Below are positions 25,547 through 33,496 of a DNA stretch of 64,000 nt, one piece after another. Origin of the DNA: Fermentibacter sp964564435 (GTDB taxonomy: Bacteria > Fermentibacterota > Fermentibacteria > Fermentibacterales > Fermentibacteraceae); NCBI GenBank assembly GCA_964564435.1, contig CAZMAT010000008.1, positions 1 to 64,000 on the forward strand, read 5' to 3'. Under the pieces are notes generated by a model. It saw only the letters and a list, made by a program, of their open reading frames with translations, was not told where the DNA came from and did not search any database. How positions within the stretch are numbered: the stretch's first letter is position 1; each line of letters opens with the position of its first letter. A program made the position numbers and the translations under genes.

Positions 25547-25576
25547 CGATCGGCGGGGTTCCGCCTGTCGTTGACC
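25541..25576. promoter_or_regulatory. 36-bp imperfect palindrome spanning divergent promoters
   Basis: The arms are nine perfect bases (GGTCAACGA / TCGTTGACC), two mismatches, then five perfect bases (GGCGG / CCGCC) around a four-base GGTT centre. Each outer end is a TTGACC -35 hexamer, one facing the secreted-repeat gene, the other the envelope-machine operon. A dimeric regulator bound here would occlude both promoters. Confidence 0.55.
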
Positions 25577-25599
25577 TGCTATTCACGACGGACAATACT
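25571..25599 (+). promoter_or_regulatory. Sigma70-type promoter for the Agl/Glt-like operon
   Basis: TTGACC (25571-25576), 17-base spacer, AATACT (25594-25599, four of six matches to TATAAT). Expected start near 25606, leaving a leader of about 50 bases. GGAGG at 25641-25645 precedes the first ATG of the operon. Confidence 0.5.
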
Positions 25600-25654
25600 A
25601 ATCGCGCCGAAGACGCCGGTTAACATCCCAGGGAGATCCCGGAGGCCTCTGCCG

Positions 25655-26584
25655 ATGAGAAATACCGCATTAGCGCTCATTACCGCAGCCGCCACGGCAT
25701 ACGGCGGGTCACTTCCCTACAGCCGCGCCGGGGTCCTCGACTCACCGGACGCCTACATACTCAGACATACCGAAATCGAAGCCGGAGTTTCCGGTTCGGC
25801 GTACTCCGTCACCGATTCGACAGGCTCGTCGGACAGCGAGTTCAAGATCACCGGCCATGTCGACGTAGGCCTCTTCAGGTACGGACAGGTCGGAGTCTCC
25901 TGGCTTGCCGACGGCGGCATCGCCGGGTCGGTGAAGGTGGGCATCCTCAGCGAGGGCATCAGCGTCCCCGCCTTCGCGATAGGGCTCGAGAACATCTCCG
26001 GCGAGAAGAACATCGACTGCTTCGAGGGTCTCGACGGCGAGCTCTACGGATACGAGCACTCCCAGAACATGTCCGCATACGGTGTCCTCTCGAAGGATAT
26101 CGAGAACCTCACGGGCATCCCCGCCACGGTCAGCATCGGCATCGGCACCGGGCGCTTCGTCGGCGTGATCGAAAACGGCGCCGCAGGCATCGGAAGCGAC
26201 GTGGCGAGCGGCTTCTTCGGGTCGATCGTGTTCCGCCCCTCCAACAGCTTCTCGCTGGCATTCGAGCAGGACGGGAGGGACTTCAACCTCGGCGGTTCCT
26301 ACAGCCTCAGCCGCACCTTCACGCTGAACGCCACCTGGGCCGAGATGGAGATGAGCGTGCTCCCGCCGGAGAACGTCGATCGCATGGATGTCATGCAGAA
26401 TTCCAAGTTCAGCCTCTCCCTTGAGGCCCGGATCGGACCCCTCCTGGGCGCCCAGAGGCTCGAGCTCGAGCGCGAGCAGATGCGCATCGAGAGGGCGAGG
26501 CAGAGACTGCAGGAGCTCGAGGACAGGCGCAGCGCCGCCGAGGAAGAGCTCCGCAGGCTTCGCGAACAGCTCGAAGGCGACTGA
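25655..26584 (+). CDS. Exported beta-rich protein with C-terminal coiled coil; first gene of Agl/Glt-like operon
   Basis: 309 residues. The ATG at 25655 has GGAGG nine bases upstream; an earlier in-frame ATG at 25571 overlaps the promoter and is rejected. After a signal peptide (ALALITAAATAYGGS), residues ~25-260 alternate short hydrophobic and polar stretches (GHVDVGLFRYGQVGVSWL, TVSIGIGTGRFVGVI, FSLAFEQDGRDFNLGGSYS), as in outer-membrane beta-barrels. The last ~45 residues are a strongly charged coiled coil (LEREQMRIERARQRLQELE). I recognise no named family. A barrel with a periplasmic coiled coil would suit an outer-membrane anchor for the TPR and motor proteins encoded downstream. Confidence 0.6.
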   Translation: MRNTALALITAAATAYGGSLPYSRAGVLDSPDAYILRHTEIEAGVSGSAYSVTDSTGSSDSEFKITGHVDVGLFRYGQVGVSWLADGGIAGSVKVGILSEGISVPAFAIGLENISGEKNIDCFEGLDGELYGYEHSQNMSAYGVLSKDIENLTGIPATVSIGIGTGRFVGVIENGAAGIGSDVASGFFGSIVFRPSNSFSLAFEQDGRDFNLGGSYSLSRTFTLNATWAEMEMSVLPPENVDRMDVMQNSKFSLSLEARIGPLLGAQRLELEREQMRIERARQRLQELEDRRSAAEEELRRLREQLEGD

Positions 26585-26600
26585 GAAGCCGGACGGACGG

Positions 26601-29600
26601 ATGACTTACAAACTCCTGACAGCGGTCCTCCTGCTGGTAACCGGACTGGGCGCCGCCCAGCCAGCCGAGGAGGACGATCTCGAGGTACTCCTGCAGCGCG
26701 CCCGCGCCGAGCTGGCCTCGCTCGAGGAGCTGATCGGGCGCGAGGAGTCCAGGCTCGGCCGCATCGAGTCCGAACTGGTCGACCTCAGGCGCCAGGCCGC
26801 CATCATGAGCACGGCCGAGAGCGCATTCCGGCTCGGCGAGGAGCTCTACCTGGCGGGGTCCATCGTCTGGGCGCGCGACGCATTCCAGTCCGTGATCCAG
26901 AACTTCCCCGGGAGCGAGTACCATTCCGAATCGCTCTTCAGGCTCGAACTCATCAACTTCGAACTGCAGGAATTCGAAACCGCCATCGCATATTTCGATT
27001 CGCTGCGCACCAGATCGCCGGGCTTCCCGCACATGGATCTGGCCGTGATCGCAGCTGCGCTCTCGTATCACAACAGGGGGATGTTCGAGGAATCCCGGGG
27101 CCTCCTGTCGCAGATCGGCCCGCAGAGCGAGTATGCGGCTTTGTCCCAGTACCTCACCGCCGTGGCGTACGTCGAGCAGGGGATGCTCTCCGAGGCCAGG
27201 ACGGAGCTGGAGGCGGTGCTCGACCGCCCGAGGTCCACGAGCTCCGAAGCGGCGCTGGCCGACAGGGCGGTCATCGCCCTGGCCCAGATCTACGTCGAGG
27301 AGGGGAACCTCGAACAGGCCCACGACATGTATGACAGGGTATCGCCCTACAGTCCCTACTACGACGTGGGCATGCTCGGCAAGGTCTGGGTCTACATGAG
27401 GCAGCAGGAGTACCAGGAGGCCTACAATCTGGCCCAGAGGGTGCTCACCGAGGTTCCCGCCAGCGATCTGAGGTCCGAGTTCGAGCTGGCCATGGCCAAC
27501 TGCGCGCTGGGCGCGGAGGATCTCGACATCGCGATCGCCCGCTACGAGCAGCTCCTGAACACGCACAGGCAGACCGACACCTCCGGGATCCTCGGCGGCG
27601 GTTCGACGGGCGACAGCCAGTACCAGAGCGAACGCGAGCGCCTGGAGAGGATCAGGGCGGGCCTCGCCGAGCTCAAGCAGGAGGCCTACTCCAACGGAGC
27701 CTTCGACGTGGTCGCGAGGATAGAGGAGGAGGAGGCCGCCCTGCGCGCCATGTTCGTGAACATCAGCGCCATGGAGGCATCCCAGTCGCTCCCCGCCGGG
27801 GAGATGGACCCCCGTGCGATGAGTGCCGAGCTCAACCAGATGATATCCGACAGCCGCACCGCGACGGACGCCCTCGCGCTGTCCATCGAGGAGACCACCC
27901 GCGTGGCCGAGGAGACAGGGACGGAGGCCGAGAGGCAGCAGCTCCAGTCGCTGGAGGGCGAGGTCCAGAGGATAAGGCTGTCCCTTCTCGACCTCGCTTC
28001 GAAGTTCGACGAAGGCATCTCCCAGGAGCACAACTGGGTGCAGGAGACGCAGTATGGCATTGCCATCGCATATTTCATGGAACGGGAGCTCAAGAGGGAT
28101 TCCCTGTCATATCTGGGCTCGTACTTCCAGGAGCAGATCCAGGAGGCGTACGCCAGCGGTGACTCCGCGTCGGCGTCCTCTCTCATCGCACAGCGTCAGA
28201 GGGAGACCACCGCTCTCCAGTCCCGCATCGATGCCTCTGCGGCCCATTGCGCATCCCTGTTCGAGGAGTACATCAGCAACTTCCCCGAGAGCCGCTTCTC
28301 CGCCGACGTGCTCGTGAGGCTCGCCCAGCTCCAGTACGATCTGGACAATGCCGCCTACCTCGACAGGATCGCCCGGGCCACCCCCGAGACCGGATACGTG
28401 CTCGAGGACTATTCCCGCTCGGTCGACCTCTACGAGCGCGTCCTCACGATGTACCCCGGCAGCGACGTGGAGGACGTAGCCCTCTACTCGCTGGGCTACT
28501 GCCTGGACAAGATGGGCGATCCCAGGGGGGCCGTGTCGAGCTACAGGAGGCTCCTCGAAGAGCACCCCCAGAGCCAGCTCGCTCCCGAGACATGCGTCCG
28601 CACCGGCGACTTCTACTTCGATTCGTTCGACTTCGACAGCGCGCAGATCTATTACGAGAGGCTGCTCGAGTACCCGGCCGCCGATCCCGACATGTTCCAG
28701 CTCGGTGTCTACAAGCTCGGATGGAACCACTATCTGCAGAGCCAGTACTTCCGTTCCGCGGCCGTGTTCGCCTATCTGATCGAGGACAGCCAGCTCATGG
28801 ACTCCCTCGGCATCTCGCGAAGGGGCGGCGCCATGATCGACGAGGCGATGGAGTACATGGCCCACGACTTCATGGAGCAGACGTCGCGTGCGCCGGTGCC
28901 CCTGGCGACCCGCTTCCTGGACTATTTCGGGAGGGATTCCGTGTCGTTCACGGTTCTCGGCTTCATGGGCGACCAGTACAGGGCGAGCGGGTACTGGAAC
29001 GAGGCCATCGACTGCTATCAGGCCCTTCTGCAGAGATTCCCCGGCTACCGGGAGGCCCCCTACTTCCAGGCGGGCATAGCCGCCTGCTACGAAGGGCTGG
29101 GCGACGCGGCCCTGGCCAACCAGGCCAGGGAGCAGCTGGTGGAGGACTACAGCCCCGGCGGCACATGGGCGCTCGGGCTGGGCGACTCGCAGGCAGTGGC
29201 AGCCATCGACACCCTCAGGGAGATCTCGCTCGAACAGGCGATAGCCTACTATCACGGCCAGGCCGTCTCGGCCGCCGGCGATCCCGCACTCCAGCGCGAC
29301 AACTACCAGGCCCTCGCGGAGAGGGTGGAGTCGTACCTCGCGGGTTACCCTGAAAGCAGGCAGAACTACGACTTCAGGTTCCTCCTTGGCGACTCGTACT
29401 ACGCTCTCGGGAGATTCGTGGAGGCCGGCGACACGTATCTCGCACTCGCCAGGGACAGCTCCTCCATGCAGAGGCGCGAGGACGCGACCATCAACGCATG
29501 CGGATCCTACTTCTCGGCCTACACCGACGAGGCCGGGATGGACAGCGCATCGGTGAGGCAGAAGCAGATAGAGGCCACGAACTACTACATGACGCAGTTC

Positions 29601-31031
29601 CCGGCCGGCCAGTATGTCGACCAGTTCCTGTACGCAGCCGCGGCCAACTGCTACAACGCACGCGACTACGAAAACGCCAGGAGCGTCTATCTCTCCCTCT
29701 ACAACAACTATCCCAATTCGCAGTACCTGGCCAGGTCGGCCAGGTTCGTAGCGGCCGCCTACGAGGCCGAACAGATGTACGCCCAGGCGGAGGAGTGGTA
29801 CGGGCGTGCCTCCGACACCGCAGCCAGGACCGGCGAGGATCTGGGCGAAGACGTCGACCTGCTGGCCGCCACCGCAGCCTACAAGGACGCCGCGGCGCTC
29901 GCCGAGTCGGAGGATGTGCAGAGCCTGATACAGGCAGCGCAGCGCTTCGAGGAGTCGGCCAGGGAGCACCCGGGCTCTGCTGTCGCGCCTACCGCCATGT
30001 ACGACGCAGGCGAGACGTACGCCAGGGCCGGAGCCATCCAGGACGCGATAAGGGTCTTCGACGAGATCTCCACCCAGTATCCTCAGAGCGAACTCGCGCC
30101 GCAGGGGCTCCTCAGGTCCGCATTCCTGGCCAGGGAGGCCGGCATGCTCATCGAGGCGGGCGACATCTACCGCAGGGCCGCACAGTCCTATCCCGGCGCC
30201 CCCGACATGGAGAGCGCGATGTACAGCGCGGCCGTCTCCTACGAGGAGGCCGGCAGGATGGACCTGGCGACCATGGTCTACGACGACATGATCGTGGCCG
30301 GCGGAGCCGGCCCGGACGTGATGACCCAGGTCTACGGCAAGTACGGCGAATACGCGTACGATTCGGGAGATTACGCCACTGCCAGGCAGATGTTCAGCAG
30401 CTCGATCCAGGTCTACGACCAGTACAGGGAGGGCGACGCCTACTACCCCGCCATGTCGGCCTTCTACCTCGGCGAGATGGCCTATCTCGACTACGATGCT
30501 GTCGTCACCACGGTCGAGACCGCCCAGACAAAGACCCAGCTCATGCAGGCGACCGAGTCCTGGTATGCGAAGGCGCTCAACTACTTCACCGACGTCTGGT
30601 TCATGGCCTCGTGCGTGAGGGCCGGCGAGCTCTACGAGGACTACGCCAACGAGATCGGATACATGCAGCCTCCAGCCGGGCTCGACGACACCGGGATACA
30701 GGCCTTCTACGACCAGCTCATGCCCGTGATGGAGAGCTACATCCAGAAGGCCCTGCAGGTGTACCAGACCGCCGTTGAGAAGGCCGTGAGCTCGAGCATC
30801 GACAACGAATGGGTGACGAAGGCGGCCGATCATCTCGAGCTGCTCGCTCCAGGCACAGCAGCCGCCCTCGGCCTGCCGGGCTACGCGCCCCTTCCTCCTC
30901 CCCCCGACACCACGGCGCCCCAGGATTCCACAGCGGCACCGGATTCGACCGGCGCCGGGGAGCCCCAGCCTGTCTCGTGGATGCATGCCGGTCAGGTGCC
31001 GGGCCCCATCCGGCTCGCGGGAGTGCTCTGA
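26601..31031 (+). CDS. Giant periplasmic TPR protein
   Basis: 1476 residues, ATG 16 bases after the preceding stop. A signal peptide (LLTAVLLLVTGLGAAQPA) is followed by a charged coiled coil (residues ~25-72) like the trimerisation helix of YbgF/CpoB. From about residue 75 to 1400 come many tetratricopeptide-type repeats, several of the 'YP.S....A.Y.L...Y' class (for example FPGSEYHSESLFRLELINFE, YPGSDVEDVALYSLGYCLDK, YPNSQYLARSARFVAAAYEA). The C-terminus is a Pro/Asp/Ser/Thr-rich tail. Such proteins scaffold envelope complexes. Position ahead of ExbB/ExbD/AgmX-like genes suggests it is the periplasmic scaffold of that machine, comparable in role to the TPR subunits of the Glt/Nfs systems. 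The stop overlaps the next start (TGATG). Confidence 0.8.
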   Translation: MTYKLLTAVLLLVTGLGAAQPAEEDDLEVLLQRARAELASLEELIGREESRLGRIESELVDLRRQAAIMSTAESAFRLGEELYLAGSIVWARDAFQSVIQNFPGSEYHSESLFRLELINFELQEFETAIAYFDSLRTRSPGFPHMDLAVIAAALSYHNRGMFEESRGLLSQIGPQSEYAALSQYLTAVAYVEQGMLSEARTELEAVLDRPRSTSSEAALADRAVIALAQIYVEEGNLEQAHDMYDRVSPYSPYYDVGMLGKVWVYMRQQEYQEAYNLAQRVLTEVPASDLRSEFELAMANCALGAEDLDIAIARYEQLLNTHRQTDTSGILGGGSTGDSQYQSERERLERIRAGLAELKQEAYSNGAFDVVARIEEEEAALRAMFVNISAMEASQSLPAGEMDPRAMSAELNQMISDSRTATDALALSIEETTRVAEETGTEAERQQLQSLEGEVQRIRLSLLDLASKFDEGISQEHNWVQETQYGIAIAYFMERELKRDSLSYLGSYFQEQIQEAYASGDSASASSLIAQRQRETTALQSRIDASAAHCASLFEEYISNFPESRFSADVLVRLAQLQYDLDNAAYLDRIARATPETGYVLEDYSRSVDLYERVLTMYPGSDVEDVALYSLGYCLDKMGDPRGAVSSYRRLLEEHPQSQLAPETCVRTGDFYFDSFDFDSAQIYYERLLEYPAADPDMFQLGVYKLGWNHYLQSQYFRSAAVFAYLIEDSQLMDSLGISRRGGAMIDEAMEYMAHDFMEQTSRAPVPLATRFLDYFGRDSVSFTVLGFMGDQYRASGYWNEAIDCYQALLQRFPGYREAPYFQAGIAACYEGLGDAALANQAREQLVEDYSPGGTWALGLGDSQAVAAIDTLREISLEQAIAYYHGQAVSAAGDPALQRDNYQALAERVESYLAGYPESRQNYDFRFLLGDSYYALGRFVEAGDTYLALARDSSSMQRREDATINACGSYFSAYTDEAGMDSASVRQKQIEATNYYMTQFPAGQYVDQFLYAAAANCYNARDYENARSVYLSLYNNYPNSQYLARSARFVAAAYEAEQMYAQAEEWYGRASDTAARTGEDLGEDVDLLAATAAYKDAAALAESEDVQSLIQAAQRFEESAREHPGSAVAPTAMYDAGETYARAGAIQDAIRVFDEISTQYPQSELAPQGLLRSAFLAREAGMLIEAGDIYRRAAQSYPGAPDMESAMYSAAVSYEEAGRMDLATMVYDDMIVAGGAGPDVMTQVYGKYGEYAYDSGDYATARQMFSSSIQVYDQYREGDAYYPAMSAFYLGEMAYLDYDAVVTTVETAQTKTQLMQATESWYAKALNYFTDVWFMASCVRAGELYEDYANEIGYMQPPAGLDDTGIQAFYDQLMPVMESYIQKALQVYQTAVEKAVSSSIDNEWVTKAADHLELLAPGTAAALGLPGYAPLPPPPDTTAPQDSTAAPDSTGAGEPQPVSWMHAGQVPGPIRLAGVL

Positions 31032-31477
31032 TGCCGGCCATGCGCGCCGGTCTGGCCCTGCTGGCCCTGCTGGCCATCCCGGCGGTGCGCCCGGCGTCCG
31101 CGCAGGATGCCCATCTCGAAGAGGGCAGGCTCATCCTCGAGGAGATCACCATCCAGGGCGAACTGCGGACTCCGCAGGCGATGTTCCTCATACTGAAGAG
31201 CACTCCGAGCCTCAGCAACGTGCTCCTGGACAGGAGCTTCATCTCTGATGTGATCAGGCCGGTATATCCCGGTGCCTTCGCGGACGAGCCAACGTTCGGC
31301 GCCAGCCAGAGGATCGCCAACCTGCCATGGTATCTCAGATACGGAGCCGTCGCCGCATTCGGCGGGCTCTCCGCCCTGCAGTATTCGGAAGGTGATGACG
31401 AGGAGGGCCTCGTGTTCGGCGTGATCGCCGGGCTGGGCCTGGCCGGAAATCTAGTCCTAGACCTGGTCGGCATGTAG
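31031..31477 (+). CDS. Small exported/membrane protein of the Agl/Glt-like operon
   Basis: 148 residues, overlapping the TPR gene stop. It has a signal peptide (LALLALLAIPAVRPASAQ), then a short polar region EEGRLILEEITIQGELRTPQ, a PQAMFLILKSTPSL segment, and a C-terminal hydrophobic helix (FGVIAGLGLAGNLVLDLVGM). The 'LEEITIxGxxxxPQ' phrase is one I associate with small proteins beside ExbB/AgmX genes in other envelope-motor clusters, but I know no characterised member. It may link motor and TPR scaffold. The stop codon lies inside a 9-bp hairpin. Confidence 0.6.
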   Translation: MPAMRAGLALLALLAIPAVRPASAQDAHLEEGRLILEEITIQGELRTPQAMFLILKSTPSLSNVLLDRSFISDVIRPVYPGAFADEPTFGASQRIANLPWYLRYGAVAAFGGLSALQYSEGDDEEGLVFGVIAGLGLAGNLVLDLVGM

Positions 31478-31485
31478 ACCAGGTC
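31460..31485 (+). promoter_or_regulatory. Hairpin straddling the stop codon before the ExbB gene
   Basis: A perfect 9-bp inverted repeat (GACCTGGTC / GACCAGGTC) with an 8-base loop. The TAG stop (31475-31477) lies at the end of the loop and the start of the right arm. No U-tract follows and the ExbB ribosome-binding site begins eight bases downstream. It could separate the stability or translation of the two halves of the operon mRNA. Confidence 0.4.
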
Positions 31486-31505
31486 GCCCAGAGAGGAGAC
31501 CGTTG

Positions 31506-32384
31506 ATGCCTCGTTCCCTCTTGACCGTGCTCGTGACAGTGCTCTCCCTCTCGAGCGGCACGGCGCTCGCGCAGACCGCGACCGTTCCGGACAGCGCTGC
31601 TGTAGACTCCACCGCAGCATCGGACTCGACGGCGGCAGACTCCGCGGCAGTCGAACCCATAGCCGATCCCGATACGGCCGGCATTGCTGAAGCCGATACC
31701 ACGGCCGCGGCCGACTCCACCGGGGCGGAAGCCGAAGTTACCTCGCCAGGCCTGTTGTCCCAGGTCGCGAAGTTCTTCCGCGAGGGCGGATTCGCGATGT
31801 GGCCCATCCTGCTCTTCCTGGCGGCCGGTCTGGCCATCGCGGTCGAGAGGTCGGTCTTCCTCTTCTTCAAGGCCAACATCAAGCCCGAGGAGTTCATGGC
31901 CCGCATAGCCGACCTCATCCGCAAGGGCAGCATCGAGGGCGCCATAGCTGCATCCGCCGAGGAGGACGCACCTCTGGCCAGGATAATCGAGTCGGCTCTG
32001 CGCAACTACAGGGGCACCGAGCGGGACATCCAGAACGCCGTCGACGAGATGGCCCTCGCCGAACTGCCCAGGATCAGCGCCCGCACGGGCTACCTCGCTA
32101 TGCTTGCCAACGTGTCCACGATGGTGGGCCTGCTCGGCACGATCTTCGGGCTGATCCAGGCGTTCGCCGCCGTCTCCGCGGCGGACCCGGAGGCCAAGGG
32201 CCGCATCCTCGCCAGCGGCATCGCCATGGCCATGAACACGACGGCGTTCGGCCTCATCGTGGCCATCCCGCAGCTCATCATACACTCGTTCCTGACCTCA
32301 AAGGCGGACGGCCTCGTGGATGACATCGACCGCTACTCGGTCATGGTCATCAACATGCTCGCACAGGCCCGGAAGGAAGGCTGA
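31506..32384 (+). CDS. MotA/TolQ/ExbB-type proton-channel protein (AglR-like)
   Basis: 292 residues; the ATG at 31506 has GAGGAG at good spacing, better than the adjacent TTG. Unusually, the channel domain follows an apparent signal peptide (LTVLVTVLSLSSGTALAQT) and ~55 residues of Ala/Asp/Ser/Thr-rich low complexity. The ExbB domain has a first helix (GFAMWPILLFLAAGLAIAVERSVFLF), a cytoplasmic loop, and the two conserved helices MLANVSTMVGLLGTIFGLIQ and IAMAMNTTAFGLIVAIPQL with the family threonines. ExbB/TolQ/AglR form the pentameric stator that uses proton flow with an ExbD/TolR dimer. The next two genes encode such partners. Confidence 0.88.
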   Translation: MPRSLLTVLVTVLSLSSGTALAQTATVPDSAAVDSTAASDSTAADSAAVEPIADPDTAGIAEADTTAAADSTGAEAEVTSPGLLSQVAKFFREGGFAMWPILLFLAAGLAIAVERSVFLFFKANIKPEEFMARIADLIRKGSIEGAIAASAEEDAPLARIIESALRNYRGTERDIQNAVDEMALAELPRISARTGYLAMLANVSTMVGLLGTIFGLIQAFAAVSAADPEAKGRILASGIAMAMNTTAFGLIVAIPQLIIHSFLTSKADGLVDDIDRYSVMVINMLAQARKEG

Positions 32385-32947
32385 TGGCAAAGGCGGCTAG
32401 CGGCAGGAGCAGAAAGGTCCATCATTCGGAGGCGCTCGACCTGCTCCCTGTCATGAACCTCTTCTGCTGCATCATCCCGTTCCTGCTCCTGAGCGCCTCC
32501 TTCCTCGAAGTCACCATCATCCAGATGGCCCAGACCGAGGGGATCGGGGCGGCCGGGGCGGGCGCCGTGGCCAACCTGGCCAGGTCCGAGGAGGACAGGC
32601 TCCAGCCCAAGGTCATCCTGACCGACGAGGAGATGTTCATCGGCACCGTGGCCGGCACAGCCCACGTATGCTACTCCTTCACCCAGACGGTCGACGGGGT
32701 CGACATGCTCACGTACGACTTCGACTCCCTCGTCACGAAGGCCACGGAGGTGCACCGCCTGCTCTCCGAGGCCTACCCGCAGATAGAGTTCCACAAGGTG
32801 ACGATCCTTACAGTAGAGGAGACCAGGTACGACAACATCGTGGCCGCGATAGACGCCTGCGCGGCCTCCGGCTTCGACCAGCCCGGCCTCCAGGTGGCCC
32901 CGACCGCATCGGTCGAGCAGGCCACCGACGCCGCGATGGGGAGGTGA
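32384..32947 (+). CDS. ExbD/TolR-family protein lacking the conserved membrane aspartate
   Basis: 187 residues, starting in the stop of the ExbB gene (TGATG). The N-terminal helix is LDLLPVMNLFCCIIPFLLLS (~19-38). In ExbD/TolR the proton-carrying Asp falls at the position here occupied by Asn25. A periplasmic domain of about 140 residues follows. ExbD dimers sit inside the ExbB pentamer and take up protons through this Asp, so this copy alone should be a poor proton carrier. The following gene encodes a second ExbD that keeps the residue, which suggests a heterodimer like AglQ/AglS. Partner choice is inference. Confidence 0.85.
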   Translation: MAKAASGRSRKVHHSEALDLLPVMNLFCCIIPFLLLSASFLEVTIIQMAQTEGIGAAGAGAVANLARSEEDRLQPKVILTDEEMFIGTVAGTAHVCYSFTQTVDGVDMLTYDFDSLVTKATEVHRLLSEAYPQIEFHKVTILTVEETRYDNIVAAIDACAASGFDQPGLQVAPTASVEQATDAAMGR

Positions 32948-32953
32948 GGAGGA

Positions 32954-33496
32954 ATGAGTACTCCCACCAAGAGGCACGTCCCGCTCCTGATCGGCTACAA
33001 CAAGACCAAGGCCAACGTCAGGGGCAAGAAGAAGGTCGAGGTGCAGCTCACCTCGATGATCGACATGTTCACGATCCTGGTCGTCTTCCTGCTCGAGTCC
33101 TACAACTCCGACGGCCAGATAGTGACCCTCAGCGACGCCCTGACCCTTCCGAAGTCCACCATCCAGAATCCGGTAAGCCTCAGGCTCGAGATCCAGGTTA
33201 CGAACCGGGTCATCGTGGTGGACGGCGATCCCATCGTGTCCGTCGACGAGAACCTCCTGTCCACCGGCAACTCTATCCCGGCCGTGGTCACAAGGCTCCG
33301 CGACCACATGGAATACAGCCGGCAGCTCAGGGGTACTGTCACCGAGGAGGACACGCAGATAAACATCCAGGGCGACGTCGCGGTCCCGGCCATCCTCCTC
33401 CAGCGGGTGATGTCCAGCTGTTCGGAAGCGGGATACGCGACGCAGAACCTGGAAGTCATCAAGATGCAGGAGGGAGGCGGTACTGAGAATGGCTGA
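32954..33496 (+). CDS. ExbD/TolR-family protein with conserved aspartate (AglQ/AglS-like)
   Basis: 180 residues with a GAGGAGG leader. A basic N-terminus (about 30 residues, several Lys) precedes the membrane helix VQLTSMIDMFTILVVFLLES, which carries the conserved Asp37. The periplasmic domain contains IQVTNRVIVVDGDPIVSVDE and ends with the INIQGDVAVPAILLQRVMSS segment typical of ExbD proteins (strand-helix with a buried Asp). It should be the proton-carrying half of the ExbD pair. The 3' end overlaps the start of the next gene by eight bases. Confidence 0.88.
   Translation: MSTPTKRHVPLLIGYNKTKANVRGKKKVEVQLTSMIDMFTILVVFLLESYNSDGQIVTLSDALTLPKSTIQNPVSLRLEIQVTNRVIVVDGDPIVSVDENLLSTGNSIPAVVTRLRDHMEYSRQLRGTVTEEDTQINIQGDVAVPAILLQRVMSSCSEAGYATQNLEVIKMQEGGGTENG

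Noticed and set aside
28107..30986. 959-codon open frame on the minus strand
   Set aside because: It lies wholly antisense to the TPR gene, has a His/Arg/Gly/Val-rich composition without domains, and is expected in GC-rich DNA opposite a real gene.
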